The notes under the pieces: model-generated
Databases searched by the model: none
Seen by the model: the letters and a program-made list of their open reading frames with translations, nothing else
Told to the model about the DNA's origin: nothing
NCBI RefSeq assembly: GCF_900109055.1
Contig: NZ_FOIV01000002.1
Coordinates: 372,001 to 436,000 of the forward strand
Source of the DNA: Prevotella sp. khp7
GTDB lineage: Bacteria; Bacteroidota; Bacteroidia; Bacteroidales; Bacteroidaceae
Direction of reading: 5' to 3'
DNA: 64,000 nucleotides
Part shown: positions 36,282-45,081 of the stretch, in pieces
Layout: each line of letters opens with the position of its first letter
Numbering within the stretch: the first letter of the stretch is position 1
Translations under genes and position numbers: made by a program

Positions 36282-38319
36282 AAGCTTTATTATTTTTTAG
36301 TGAAACAAATATTCCGATGTAGAAGAAACGATCGCGCGAACTTAATACGGATTTACCCTGTGTGTCGTAGCCATGTATATTGGTTCGGCCAAGTATGTTG
36401 TTGAGTGAAGTATATACAATCACCTTGGGACTAACAAGGAATGTCACGTTGGCGTCTACGCTATTATAATGAGGAGTCTTGCCCATAGGGAACTCTCTGC
36501 CGCTGGCATACGAATCGGATAGTCCTAAAATGACCTTGCCAAAGTTGTATTTGAGAGATACTCGCAGATTGTGACGAGAGGCGTAGTCTGGTGTACATAG
36601 TCTGGTGTAATCCAGATAGTAACGCTCAGAGTCATTGAAAGAGTAGGATAGTATTGTGGTGAGACGCTTGATTAGCGAGTTGTTTTCAAGAAACACATCT
36701 AGTCCCTTGCTTGAGCCATAACCGTCAGCGGTATAGGTGTTGGTATTGTACAGAGGCAGGTTCTTGTATTTCTTGTAGTAGGGCTCTATTCTCAGTACTG
36801 TATTCTCTGTTTGGTACTGCATGCTCACGATGCAATGATTGGCAGTACACTGTTCTAATTGTTTCTGGCTGATGGCAATATAGTCGTCCTGAGCTGTCTG
36901 GCTATAGCGTCCGTACATGGCCGAAAGTTGGAAGTGCTTGTTGGGTATGTAGCTCAGCGTTGCGCGAGGCATCAGTTGGAGCTTGTCAATATAACTGACA
37001 TGCTCAGTTCTTGTCGAAAGGTTCAGGAACAGACGGGGCATCAATCGGACCTGTGCGTCAATGTGAGCAGCCATCAGATTGTAGTCAAGATTATATTCGT
37101 TTGCTTCGTATCGCTTAGAACTGTTACGGATGTAGTCTTCAATCCCTGCCGACATCTTCAATACGGGTGAAAATACCTTTCTGAGTTCTGCTTTCAGATG
37201 AATTTCGTTACGGCGATTGTGGTAGTGGTCGCCAACAATTTGAGCGTCATCAATATCGTTGAGCACCGTTGAATTAGCTATACCTGTAAACAAACTGTAT
37301 CCTCGTCCGATATTTGTCTTATATGTTACATTGGCATAGAAATTGTGTTCTTTGAGCGAGAGTGACCTGTTGTCTATATGTTGTCCTACCGAAGTTAGGT
37401 CGTAACCCACATACGATTTCAAAATGCTGTTCTGCGAGAATTCCTTCTTGTATTGTGCCTCGCCCGAAAGCTTACGGTAGGGACGTGTGAAATCCATGCG
37501 CTGAGTAAACAGCTTATCGTAGAGTCCCATGCTTGTATAGTCGACGTTAAAGCCTAAACTGCTATTCTGGAAGGCCTTTGTCCCACCGATGTTCCAGTCG
37601 ACCAGCGATGCGCTTATACCCATCTTGTCGCTTGTTGCCATATCTGTGGTCTCCATTGGAAGCACAGAAGACAGGGCTTGTCCGTATTCACCACTGTAGC
37701 CGCCCAGTGAGAAATTGATACCTTTGAACAGGAATGGTGAGAAACGTCCGCGTACCGCGCTGTTCTGTACATTCGTGGAATAAGGTACGAGCACGTGCAT
37801 ACCATTAACAAAAGTTTGGCACTCCTCACTCTCACCACCTCTCACGTATAGCTTACCATCTTCGCCCACCTTCTGCGTTCCTGGCAGGGTTTGTAAAGCT
37901 GCTACGACGTCGCCGCATGAATTACCCGACATCACGACATCGAGTGCATCCATTGTTTTGAAGTTGTCGCTTTTGCCGAAATTGAATGTACTAGCAGTCA
38001 CAACCACTTCGTTGATTGATGTGGCCTGCTCGTGCATAATTATCTTCAGGTCATTCATCTTGCTTACGTCTGTCGTCAGCAGATAGTTCTCGAAGCCGAT
38101 AAATGTCACCTTGATAGTCAACTCGCCTTGTCTGGTCGTTGTAAAGTCGAATCGTCCAAGCGAGTCGGTTAGACAGCCGTCTATCGTACCTATTATAAAC
38201 ACATTGGCACAAGCCAGAGGCTCACGCCCATCACTTACAATACCCGAGATTCTTGTCTGGGCAGTCAGATGGCAGGTAGCCATCAACATTAGAATTGAAA
38301 TAATCAGTCGCTGTTTCAT
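36262..38319 (-). CDS. TonB-dependent receptor with CarboxypepD_reg-like domain
   Basis: This outer-membrane receptor of 685 residues has a signal peptide (to about residue 20, HLTAQ). A CarboxypepD_reg-like beta domain follows (ISGIVSDGREPLACANVFI), then a plug (INEVVVTAS...LYVRGGESEECQTFVNGMHV) and a beta barrel. It is shorter than SusC proteins and has no SusD partner, so it may take up a small ligand or act structurally. It is followed by a small TPR protein gene and preceded by a LytTR regulator gene in the same direction. A -7 box lies only 4 bp before the start codon. The ligand is unknown. Confidence 0.88.
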   Translation of the reverse strand: MKQRLIISILMLMATCHLTAQTRISGIVSDGREPLACANVFIIGTIDGCLTDSLGRFDFTTTRQGELTIKVTFIGFENYLLTTDVSKMNDLKIIMHEQATSINEVVVTASTFNFGKSDNFKTMDALDVVMSGNSCGDVVAALQTLPGTQKVGEDGKLYVRGGESEECQTFVNGMHVLVPYSTNVQNSAVRGRFSPFLFKGINFSLGGYSGEYGQALSSVLPMETTDMATSDKMGISASLVDWNIGGTKAFQNSSLGFNVDYTSMGLYDKLFTQRMDFTRPYRKLSGEAQYKKEFSQNSILKSYVGYDLTSVGQHIDNRSLSLKEHNFYANVTYKTNIGRGYSLFTGIANSTVLNDIDDAQIVGDHYHNRRNEIHLKAELRKVFSPVLKMSAGIEDYIRNSSKRYEANEYNLDYNLMAAHIDAQVRLMPRLFLNLSTRTEHVSYIDKLQLMPRATLSYIPNKHFQLSAMYGRYSQTAQDDYIAISQKQLEQCTANHCIVSMQYQTENTVLRIEPYYKKYKNLPLYNTNTYTADGYGSSKGLDVFLENNSLIKRLTTILSYSFNDSERYYLDYTRLCTPDYASRHNLRVSLKYNFGKVILGLSDSYASGREFPMGKTPHYNSVDANVTFLVSPKVIVYTSLNNILGRTNIHGYDTQGKSVLSSRDRFFYIGIFVSLKNNKAYDISNF

Positions 38320-38323
38320 GCTG

Positions 38324-38331
38324 CAAATATA
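38324..38331 (-). promoter_or_regulatory. -7 box of the TonB receptor gene
   Basis: The minus strand reads TATATTTG, then GCAGC-ATG partly overlapping. Only 4 bp separate the box from the start codon, so the mRNA would be nearly leaderless. Confidence 0.55.
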
Positions 38332-38431
38332 TGCATGAAAAGTGAAGCCACCAAATTCTGCTGACGGACAGCTAGAACTGCTGATGAAAAACTATTCCGA
38401 AAGCTGAATGACTAGAATTCAGGACGACTGA

Positions 38432-39244
38432 CTAAGCAATAAAAGACTTGAGTTTAGGTACAAAAGAGCGTGAAACGGGTATGATGTACTGGCTTCCTTT
38501 CAGTATAAGCTGATAGCCGTTAGAGTTACCTCGTGCTGACGTGATATTATTCAGATTCACCACAAATGAGCGATGGCACTGGAAGACATTCTCATAATCC
38601 TTCAACTCGTCGAGAACAGCAGTTAGCGTGGAGTGAACCTCCTTGCTGGTCACCTTGCCCTCGCATAGATAGCTTACCATCACATTGTTCTTCTGAGCTT
38701 CTATGTACAGCAGATTATTAAGCGGTAGCGTCAGGTCGTTTCCTCTCACGTTGCTGTCGCTGATAGTTATTACGACATTTTTCTGCTCTTCTGCCGTATT
38801 GCTGAGGAGTGTCTCCATCTGGTTTCTCAGATGCCGATTATATTCTAGAAACACAGAGAAAACGGTGATGATGGCACCAATGATGAGAGCCCAATATAGG
38901 AAAAGAAGGAATTCGTTGATGTTGGCCTGATAGGAAGCGAAGAGAAAGTTACAGATGGCAATAAACACAATCATGCCTAAGATGGCTACTCCCTCATGCC
39001 AAATGCGCCAAGGCTTGATGTGACGATATAGGAATCTTAATACCACACCAGTATAAACAGCTGTGCAGCAGAAAGTAATTAGCCCGAATATCAGCGCCGC
39101 CAGCAATTTGTTACCTGGATACATAGCAAAGCCGAAAGGCTGTAGCAGATAAAGGATAAGGAATACGATGGTGCTGGATATTGCACTGTCTCTCAGCCAG
39201 TGTATATCTTCGGAGAACGGATATTTTCGGGTAAGTATCGACAT
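38432..39244 (-). CDS. Membrane-bound LytTR-family transcriptional regulator
   Basis: The first half of this 270-residue protein has four membrane helices (about residues 20-145). A short coiled coil follows, then a LytTR DNA-binding domain (about 165-268) with LLYIEAQKNNVMVSYL and the FQCHRSFVVNLNNI motif. It lacks a receiver domain, so the membrane part may sense the signal directly. Its start lies 2 bp after the DUF3108 gene, and the TonB receptor gene begins 112 bp downstream, making that receptor a likely target (inference). Confidence 0.85.
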   Translation of the reverse strand: MSILTRKYPFSEDIHWLRDSAISSTIVFLILYLLQPFGFAMYPGNKLLAALIFGLITFCCTAVYTGVVLRFLYRHIKPWRIWHEGVAILGMIVFIAICNFLFASYQANINEFLLFLYWALIIGAIITVFSVFLEYNRHLRNQMETLLSNTAEEQKNVVITISDSNVRGNDLTLPLNNLLYIEAQKNNVMVSYLCEGKVTSKEVHSTLTAVLDELKDYENVFQCHRSFVVNLNNITSARGNSNGYQLILKGSQYIIPVSRSFVPKLKSFIA

Positions 39245-39246
39245 CG

Positions 39247-40059
39247 TTATTTAACCTTTGAAGTCATAGGACTGCGTACTCCCTTGTAGCTCTTCAGATA
39301 GGCCTTGGCACTTCCAAAGGAGAGGAACATGTCGAGTCGTACAGGAATGTGGTTTTGATCGTCTGTGATATAGAACCGTATAAGCTCCTTGCTTTTGCCC
39401 TCTTCGCGCTCATAGAACGAGAAAACCATGCAGCGAAACTTCTCCTTAGAATCGTTCATCTTGAAGGTCTCTTTTCCACGGTATTCGAGCCATGAGTTCG
39501 ATAGGTAGCGCGCATCGCTGATAGGCATGGGGATGACTTCACCTTTCTTCATCTTGGTACCATCGAAGTTGCGTGCACGGAGGAAGATTGACATCATGTC
39601 GTAGATGCAGGTGCGGTAAGTGCTGGTCTTCCACGTGTGCTCTCCATGATGGTTGATACGATGTTTTTTTAGCTGACAGAGGCCGTTGGGGTAACTATAC
39701 CATATCTCGTCTACATAATAGCGGTCGCCTTCGCGGGCTCCCTTGCGGTAGTAGAGGGGTGAGAGGTCGGGATTGCAGTAAGAGAGCAGCGTATCCCGCA
39801 TCATGAAGTATTTGTCGAGCTTGTTGTTGCCGCGGGTAATCAGATACGACTTCCATGCATCTTTTCCCTCGAAACGTGCCATTTTCGTGTCCATCGACGC
39901 CGTTCCAACCTTCATCCAGATGAATTTCCAGTTGAAGTAGAGGTCATAGTCAAGTTCCTCTCCGCTCTTAAAGGCCGTGTTGGCTATACCACACTGAGCT
40001 GAAGCTGTGAATATGGAACAATGGATAGCGAACAGCGCAAATAAAAATATTCTCTTCAT
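39247..40059 (-). CDS. DUF3108 periplasmic protein
   Basis: This 270-residue exported protein has a signal peptide ending near ASAQC and a beta-rich body typical of DUF3108 (FKSGEELDYDLYFNWKFIWM and SWLEYRGKETF). The family is thought of as an envelope protein without known activity. It lies 9 bp after the Ig-like lipoprotein gene and 2 bp before the LytTR regulator gene, so it belongs to the same operon starting at 43590. A role in envelope or lipid handling is only suggested by company. Confidence 0.8.
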   Translation of the reverse strand: MKRIFLFALFAIHCSIFTASAQCGIANTAFKSGEELDYDLYFNWKFIWMKVGTASMDTKMARFEGKDAWKSYLITRGNNKLDKYFMMRDTLLSYCNPDLSPLYYRKGAREGDRYYVDEIWYSYPNGLCQLKKHRINHHGEHTWKTSTYRTCIYDMMSIFLRARNFDGTKMKKGEVIPMPISDARYLSNSWLEYRGKETFKMNDSKEKFRCMVFSFYEREEGKSKELIRFYITDDQNHIPVRLDMFLSFGSAKAYLKSYKGVRSPMTSKVK

Positions 40060-40068
40060 ACCTTATTA

Positions 40069-42054
40069 TCATTCTTTTACGTTGATTTTTCCATTATATG
40101 TGATGCCCATTTGCTGAGCGCGCTGGGCGTTGCGGTTTTTAAGTTTCTTGTCGGCATCGGGTTTCTGCTTGGTGATGGCGCTTGGTTTCTGATGGAAACG
40201 AGGTACAGAGGCAACATTCCACGAATGGCTGATGTCCCACTTCTCCTTACACTCTATCTCACGAGGATAGTAAAAGACGTCCTCAGCCTGAAGGTCGGCG
40301 TCGTAGTCGCCAGTGTCCCAGATGCCGTTACCGTTACTGTCGATAAAGGCGCGGATGTAGTACTTGCCAGGTCTTACGTAGTTAAATTGAGCCACATGAC
40401 CGGCCACATGTGCCTCTTTCACTACTGCATCGGAGGAACTAAGCAGCTGAACAACCATCAGCGAGTCTTCAACTCCCGAGATAGTGAGTTTCAAGTTGCT
40501 GTATTCATCGGTCGAACGCACCTTGATGCCTTGTTTGAGAGGGTTGGACACGTTGCCATAGATATCCTCAAAGGCTGCTGAGTCGACCTCAAGACTATAT
40601 TCGATGCCAGGGCGCCAGTCGGCCAAAATCTCGAAGTTGCGGAGTTTGTAGGGCATAGGTTGCAGGCGACATGTGGATTCGTACCACACGGAGTCTATCA
40701 TGGAATAAAGGTGTACGGCCGATGTGTCGCAGCGCAGCAGGGGTGCAGGCATCTCAACCGTTACAATGCCGTCAGGGTCCATCGATGCGGGTGCGTCGTA
40801 TTTCACGTCAAGCGGCTTTACAGGATAGATTGAGTCATAGTTCTCACCGCGCTTCTTACGCTTCTCCTGATCCTTCTGCCACTGCTCCAGCTCCTTGGCT
40901 TGATTCTTCAGTCGCTTCTCGTATGGTGTTTTAGCTAAAATGTCGAGTGTGTCAGTCTGACTCACAAGGCAGCCCAGCGTGTCGGTCATCATATAGCTCA
41001 CTTCCATACGGAGTGTGTCCTGATTGATGAGCGTGGTGTCTCGCAACCAGTAGTGTATCGTATCCTGCTTCTCGCCTGTCTCAACCACGAAGGCATCTGT
41101 GGCGTTGAAGTTCAATCCCTTGATGACAGGCAAATCCTTGTGACCATAGCTGAAATACATTGAGAACTTCTCGGCGTCTACGCGTTCCGTCTTAATCAGA
41201 TAGCGGTCTGTCAATGTATGGGTGAAAGCCAATAATGTGATATTGTCGGGTAGGTAGTGAGTATAGGGTACTCGTATAAGGTTGTCAATATGCAAAGAGT
41301 CGCGCCAGACGGTGTCTATGCGGATATCTGGCCTTGACGAAGTCTCAAACGTGTCGTGGTTGAATGCCATCATTTCACTCTTCTGTGTAAAGCGGAAGTC
41401 TCCATCGGCATCCTTCAGCGCGTAGGCGCGATAAATGCCTGGCGCAATGCCTTTCACCACGAAATGGCCGCGGCTGTCTGTGCGCGAGATGCGTAGCATG
41501 GGCTTGGTCTTAAAGGCTGAGTCGGCGAGGTCGGCATAGAGTCCCACGGCGATTCCCTTGATAGGCTCTAGATTGCTGGCGTCGAGCACATAGCCCGACA
41601 CTTCGAAGGTGTCGATTTGCTCGCCTGTAGAGAAGCTGTAGGTGAACGAGCCCATAGGGTTGCCCTCATTGTTGTCAGAGATGGCGTCGCTGAAGTCAAT
41701 GGTGTATGTAGTATTGGGCATCAGCGAGTCTTGAAGCTCTACCACGACCTTCTTTCCTGAGGTCTTAATCTCGGGCATTTCAAGCTGGGGTGGCGACACG
41801 ATAACCTTGTTGGTAGCGTCTTCAAGTTTGATATACTCATCGAATAGGATGGTAATCTTCTTGCTGTCGACGTTGACTGACTTATCGGCAGGCATGCTGC
41901 TTAACACCTTGGGAGGGTCGTCGTCGAACCATCCCCCGTCGGGATTACCCATACGGGCGCAGGCAACAAAAAATAAAAGGGTAAGAAGGTGGAAAGGAAA
42001 GAAGAGGTTTCTACCCTTATACCTGTTAACCATCATATCAACTATTCGCTTCAT
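40069..42054 (-). CDS. Ig-like (SbsA-type) domain lipoprotein
   Basis: The signal peptide ends in a lipobox (FFVAC), with the true start perhaps at the second or third Met. An SbsA-type Ig-like domain follows (PPKVLSSMPADKSVNV...GSFTYSFSTG). After it come Ig-like repeats, including a prealbumin-like one (ASNLEPIKGIAVGLYADL), and a basic C-terminus rich in Lys/Gln. The length of 661 residues fits the widespread Bacteroidota Ig-like domain-containing protein. It is 42 bp downstream of the GH3-type synthetase gene. The function is unknown; surface or periplasmic location is likely. Confidence 0.8.
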   Translation of the reverse strand: MKRIVDMMVNRYKGRNLFFPFHLLTLLFFVACARMGNPDGGWFDDDPPKVLSSMPADKSVNVDSKKITILFDEYIKLEDATNKVIVSPPQLEMPEIKTSGKKVVVELQDSLMPNTTYTIDFSDAISDNNEGNPMGSFTYSFSTGEQIDTFEVSGYVLDASNLEPIKGIAVGLYADLADSAFKTKPMLRISRTDSRGHFVVKGIAPGIYRAYALKDADGDFRFTQKSEMMAFNHDTFETSSRPDIRIDTVWRDSLHIDNLIRVPYTHYLPDNITLLAFTHTLTDRYLIKTERVDAEKFSMYFSYGHKDLPVIKGLNFNATDAFVVETGEKQDTIHYWLRDTTLINQDTLRMEVSYMMTDTLGCLVSQTDTLDILAKTPYEKRLKNQAKELEQWQKDQEKRKKRGENYDSIYPVKPLDVKYDAPASMDPDGIVTVEMPAPLLRCDTSAVHLYSMIDSVWYESTCRLQPMPYKLRNFEILADWRPGIEYSLEVDSAAFEDIYGNVSNPLKQGIKVRSTDEYSNLKLTISGVEDSLMVVQLLSSSDAVVKEAHVAGHVAQFNYVRPGKYYIRAFIDSNGNGIWDTGDYDADLQAEDVFYYPREIECKEKWDISHSWNVASVPRFHQKPSAITKQKPDADKKLKNRNAQRAQQMGITYNGKINVKE

Positions 42055-42096
42055 CTCTTGCCTTTTTTTACCTTTTTACTTTGTTTACCTCTTTCT

Positions 42097-43590
42097 TTAC
42101 TTTTGCAGCGCCAGCAGTTGTTCTATTGTGTCGCGTGAATTGCTTAGACGGGGCACCTTATGCTGTCCGCCTAGTTTGCCGCGCAATTTCAGCCAGTCGT
42201 TGAAGAGATTTTCACGCGCCTCGACAATCTCCAGGTGCTGCAGCGTGATATCCTTGTAGCGCTTAGCCTCGTAGTCACTGTTGATTTCCTGTAACTTCTG
42301 GTCGAGCAGGTCGGAGAACTGCTGCATGTCCTCAGGGCGTTTAGAGAACTCAATGAGCCACTGGTGGCGGCACTTGGCTTTCTCGTCCATAAACACGGGC
42401 GCTGCCGTATATTCCAGTACCTCGGCGCCCGTCTGTTCGCAAGCGTAGGCCAGGCCCTGTTCTGCGTTGTCGACAATCAGTTCCTCGCCAAAGGCGTTGA
42501 TGAAGTGCTTGGTACGCCCGCTGATGATGAACTTATAGGGGTTGGTTGACGTGAATTGTATCGTGTCGCCAATCTCGTAGCGCCATAGGCCGCACGAGGT
42601 CGAGATGACCATCGCGTAGTTCTTGCCCTTCTCAACGCCCCAAAGAGGTACGATTTCGCCTCCGTCCATGGGTATGAACTCGTAGAATACGCCATAGTCG
42701 AGCATCAGCAGCAGCGACTTATCTGCGGGGTCGTCTTGTATGCCGAAGAAACCTTCGCTGGCGTTGTACGTCTCCATATAGTGCATGCGGGATGAGGTGA
42801 TGAGCTGCTCGTATTGTTTGCGGTAAGGTGTAAAAGCCACTCCGCCGTGGAAGAACACCTCGATGTTCGGCCAAACCTCTTCAAGATGTTTTTTGCCCGT
42901 GATGTCCATCATACAGGTCAGTACGGAGAGCATCCATGAGGGAACACCAGATATGTTTGTGACGTTTTTTGTCATGGCCTCGCGGGCTATCCGCTCACGT
43001 TTCACCTCAAAATCGCTAAGTAGAGCCGTTTTTTTCTTCGGAACACGCACCAAATTGGCCAGTGGATTGATGTTTTCGATGAGAATAGCGCTGAGATCGC
43101 CCACAAGCGAGTCCTTCAGGTTGTAATTCGGTGCATGACTGCCTCCGAGAATCAGACTCCGGCCGTCGAACAGACGCGATTTTGGGTTGTTTCTCAGGTA
43201 GGTGGCCACCGAGTCATACCCTCCGGCATAGTGAATATCGTGCAAACCGTCACGGCTTACGGGTATGAATTTAGACTTGTCGTTGGTCGTTCCACTCGAT
43301 TTCGCAAACCACTTTACGCGCCCTGGCCACAAAATATCCGTCTCGCCTTGGCGCATACGGTCGATGTCGCCCTTCAGTTCTTCGTAAGTATTCACTGGCA
43401 CGTGAGATCTGAAGTCGTCGTAGCCTTTGATGGCCATAAATGCATGGTTTCGCCCGTATTCCGTGTCTTTGGCTTTCTGTGTCAGCCGCTCCAGCACAGT
43501 CCTCTGCAAAGCCTCGCCCTCGTTCTGATGCCGCTCTAAAGCATGCTGACGGGGCACAAATAGTTTCCCTATAATTTGAGTCAGACTCAT
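42097..43590 (-). CDS. GH3-family acyl-acid amido synthetase-like protein
   Basis: This 497-residue cytoplasmic protein resembles the plant GH3 auxin-responsive family, which joins acids to amino acids through an adenylate. Visible motifs are the ATP-binding FAKSSGTTNDKSKFIPVS, then YNASEGFFGIQ and LWRYEIGDTIQF. It heads the minus-strand operon with an Ig-like lipoprotein and DUF3108. The bacterial substrate is not known; a link to lipid or envelope building has been considered for similar neighbourhoods (inference). The promoter just upstream is a full consensus. Confidence 0.88.
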   Translation of the reverse strand: MSLTQIIGKLFVPRQHALERHQNEGEALQRTVLERLTQKAKDTEYGRNHAFMAIKGYDDFRSHVPVNTYEELKGDIDRMRQGETDILWPGRVKWFAKSSGTTNDKSKFIPVSRDGLHDIHYAGGYDSVATYLRNNPKSRLFDGRSLILGGSHAPNYNLKDSLVGDLSAILIENINPLANLVRVPKKKTALLSDFEVKRERIAREAMTKNVTNISGVPSWMLSVLTCMMDITGKKHLEEVWPNIEVFFHGGVAFTPYRKQYEQLITSSRMHYMETYNASEGFFGIQDDPADKSLLLMLDYGVFYEFIPMDGGEIVPLWGVEKGKNYAMVISTSCGLWRYEIGDTIQFTSTNPYKFIISGRTKHFINAFGEELIVDNAEQGLAYACEQTGAEVLEYTAAPVFMDEKAKCRHQWLIEFSKRPEDMQQFSDLLDQKLQEINSDYEAKRYKDITLQHLEIVEARENLFNDWLKLRGKLGGQHKVPRLSNSRDTIEQLLALQK

Positions 43591-43618
43591 TTTTTCTTTA
43601 TATTGCGCAATTTTGGTG

Positions 43619-43650
43619 CAAAGATACTGAAAATCGGACGAATCACCAAA
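43619..43650 (-). promoter_or_regulatory. Promoter of the GH3-like operon
   Basis: On the minus strand, TTTG (43647-43650), a 20-bp spacer and TATCTTTG (43619-43626) form a full consensus. The leader is about 25 nt. Confidence 0.8.
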
Positions 43651-43695
43651 TTATTAAATAATTAAGCCCCAAAATTTTGCAGTTTTAAAAAAAAT

Positions 43696-43703
43696 TATCT
43701 TTG
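43696..43703 (+). promoter_or_regulatory. -7 box of the cupin remnant
   Basis: TATCTTTG, with TTTG at 43676-43679 at a shorter-than-usual 16-bp spacing. It precedes the ATG at 43740. Confidence 0.5.
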
Positions 43704-43739
43704 CGACGTGATACATCTATTTGCCAGATTAAAATTAAT

Positions 43740-44026
43740 ATGAAGAAACAGAATTGTTGGATTCTTGTGCAACCCTATTCTATGGTGCTGTCGTGTATAC
43801 CTCCTGTGAGAATGCCCGTGCTGACACGCCTGCACAGCAAGTAGAGACCACGGAACTTATACGTACCAGTCAGAGTTTGGACGGAGCCGAACTGCCCGAC
43901 TATCTACTAAGGCGTCCCGAACTCGTTGCTGTGAAATACGTGTTTTCGCTAGGTGTGAAACTAGGGTGGCATTACCATGTAGCCATAAACTACAGCGTGC
44001 TGAGAATCGGCAGAATCGGTGGTTGA
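43740..44026 (+). pseudogene. Cupin-domain protein remnant, frameshifted and truncated
   Basis: An ATG at 43740 starts MKKQNCWILV in one frame. The following conserved part is in another frame, from about 43760, and reads as the N-terminal half of an exported cupin: LIRTSQSLDGAELPDYLLRR, PELVAVKYVF, then LGWHYHVAINYSVLRIG. The motif W-H-Y-H matches the metal-binding histidines of small cupins. The protein then stops at 44026, about halfway through the barrel, with no continuation in any frame that I can see. A -7 box is still present, so it is a decaying gene. The parent function (small-molecule binding or isomerase) is unknown. Confidence 0.7.
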
Positions 44027-44066
44027 AATTTGGAGAATGTGGAAAACCGTACGTTTGCAAACGAAT

Positions 44067-44918
44067 TCAGAAACTTTGGAGCCAGGCCTTCAGTTCGAAC
44101 ACGACATTGTAGTGGTAGGGAAATGATTCGCGATAGCCCCATCCGTGGCCGCCCGATGGGTAGATGTGCAGAGAGGCGGGCACGTCGTGCTTGTATAGTT
44201 GTTGATAGTAGTTCAGGCCGTTGGCAGCGGGCACGGCCTTATCGTCATCACTCAGGGCAAGGAAAGCACGGGGTGTGGTACGGTTCACTTGCAACTCGTT
44301 GCTATACTCGAACTCTAGCCGCTTCAACTCCTTCTGGTCTTTCTTGTCGTCGCCGAAAGTGCCTAGAAAATTATCGTGCGAGCCCTTATGAGTGAACCCC
44401 TGATCCATCGTGATAACTGGATAGAAGAGAATCTGAAAGTTGGGCGCAGCGTCGCCAGTGGCGTGAGTGGCGATGGTAGAGGCGAGATGGCCGCCAGCAG
44501 AGAAGCCCATGATGCCGATATCGCTCTTGTGGATGTGCCACTCGGCAGCGTGCCGGCGCACGGTCTTGATGGCCTCCTCGGCATCGGAGATGGGTACCAT
44601 ACGATTACCGTGGGGCATGCGATACTTCAGAACGACAAGTGCAATGCCTTGGTTGTTGAAGAAGGTGGCCCACTGATGCCCCTCGTGGTCCATAGCCAAA
44701 TGGCTGTAGCCGCCTCCTGGACAGCACACCACAGCGCGGCCGCTGGCCTTTGCGACATCGGGCAGGTAAACGGTAATTTCGGCTTTGTCGTTGGCGTCGC
44801 TGCTTGCCACAGCGGCTTCGTTAGGCCACAAATCCATAGTTGCTCCTTTCTGTGAGAAGGATGCCGCAGACACGCCAAGGAATAGCATCGTGAGTATTGA
44901 TTTCAGACTTTTCATCAT
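44067..44918 (-). CDS. Exported alpha/beta-hydrolase, acetylxylan-esterase-like
   Basis: This 283-residue exported esterase has a signal peptide ending near ASFSQ. The alpha/beta-hydrolase features are the oxyanion motif CPGGGYSHLAMDHEG, the nucleophile elbow GFSAGGH, an Asp near LALSDDDKAVP and the catalytic His in SGGHGWG. It resembles BD-FAE/AxeA-like esterases acting on acetylated plant polysaccharides. It lies divergent from the SGNH esterase gene at 45082, so two carbohydrate esterases sit side by side. An alternative start is the second Met at 44915. Confidence 0.85.
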   Translation of the reverse strand: MMKSLKSILTMLFLGVSAASFSQKGATMDLWPNEAAVASSDANDKAEITVYLPDVAKASGRAVVCCPGGGYSHLAMDHEGHQWATFFNNQGIALVVLKYRMPHGNRMVPISDAEEAIKTVRRHAAEWHIHKSDIGIMGFSAGGHLASTIATHATGDAAPNFQILFYPVITMDQGFTHKGSHDNFLGTFGDDKKDQKELKRLEFEYSNELQVNRTTPRAFLALSDDDKAVPAANGLNYYQQLYKHDVPASLHIYPSGGHGWGYRESFPYHYNVVFELKAWLQSF

Positions 44919-44941
44919 TGTTTTGGTTATAAATTTCTATG

Positions 44942-44949
44942 CAAAGGTA
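44942..44949 (-). promoter_or_regulatory. -7 box of the acetylesterase gene
   Basis: The minus strand reads TACCTTTG, 23 bp before the start codon. Confidence 0.6.
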
Positions 44950-45044
44950 CTACTTTTTTGTCCACTACTGACACTAAAGGTACAAAATTAAGAAGTTTTA
45001 GTGCAGTTTGCCCCCTTCGTTGAGGTTTTTTCAGAACTTTATAC

Positions 45045-45052
45045 TATCTTTG
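45045..45052 (+). promoter_or_regulatory. -7 box of the SGNH esterase gene
   Basis: TATCTTTG, 29 bp before the ATG at 45082. Its position rules out the upstream in-frame GTG at 45001 as the start. Confidence 0.65.
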
Positions 45053-45081
45053 CAGGCGGAAACTTGAAACTATCCTGTATA

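Noticed and set aside
44052..44063. 12-bp palindrome CGTTTGCAAACG beside the acetylesterase stop
   Set aside because: A single short palindrome at a gene end with no T tract or second copy; not enough to call an operator or terminator.
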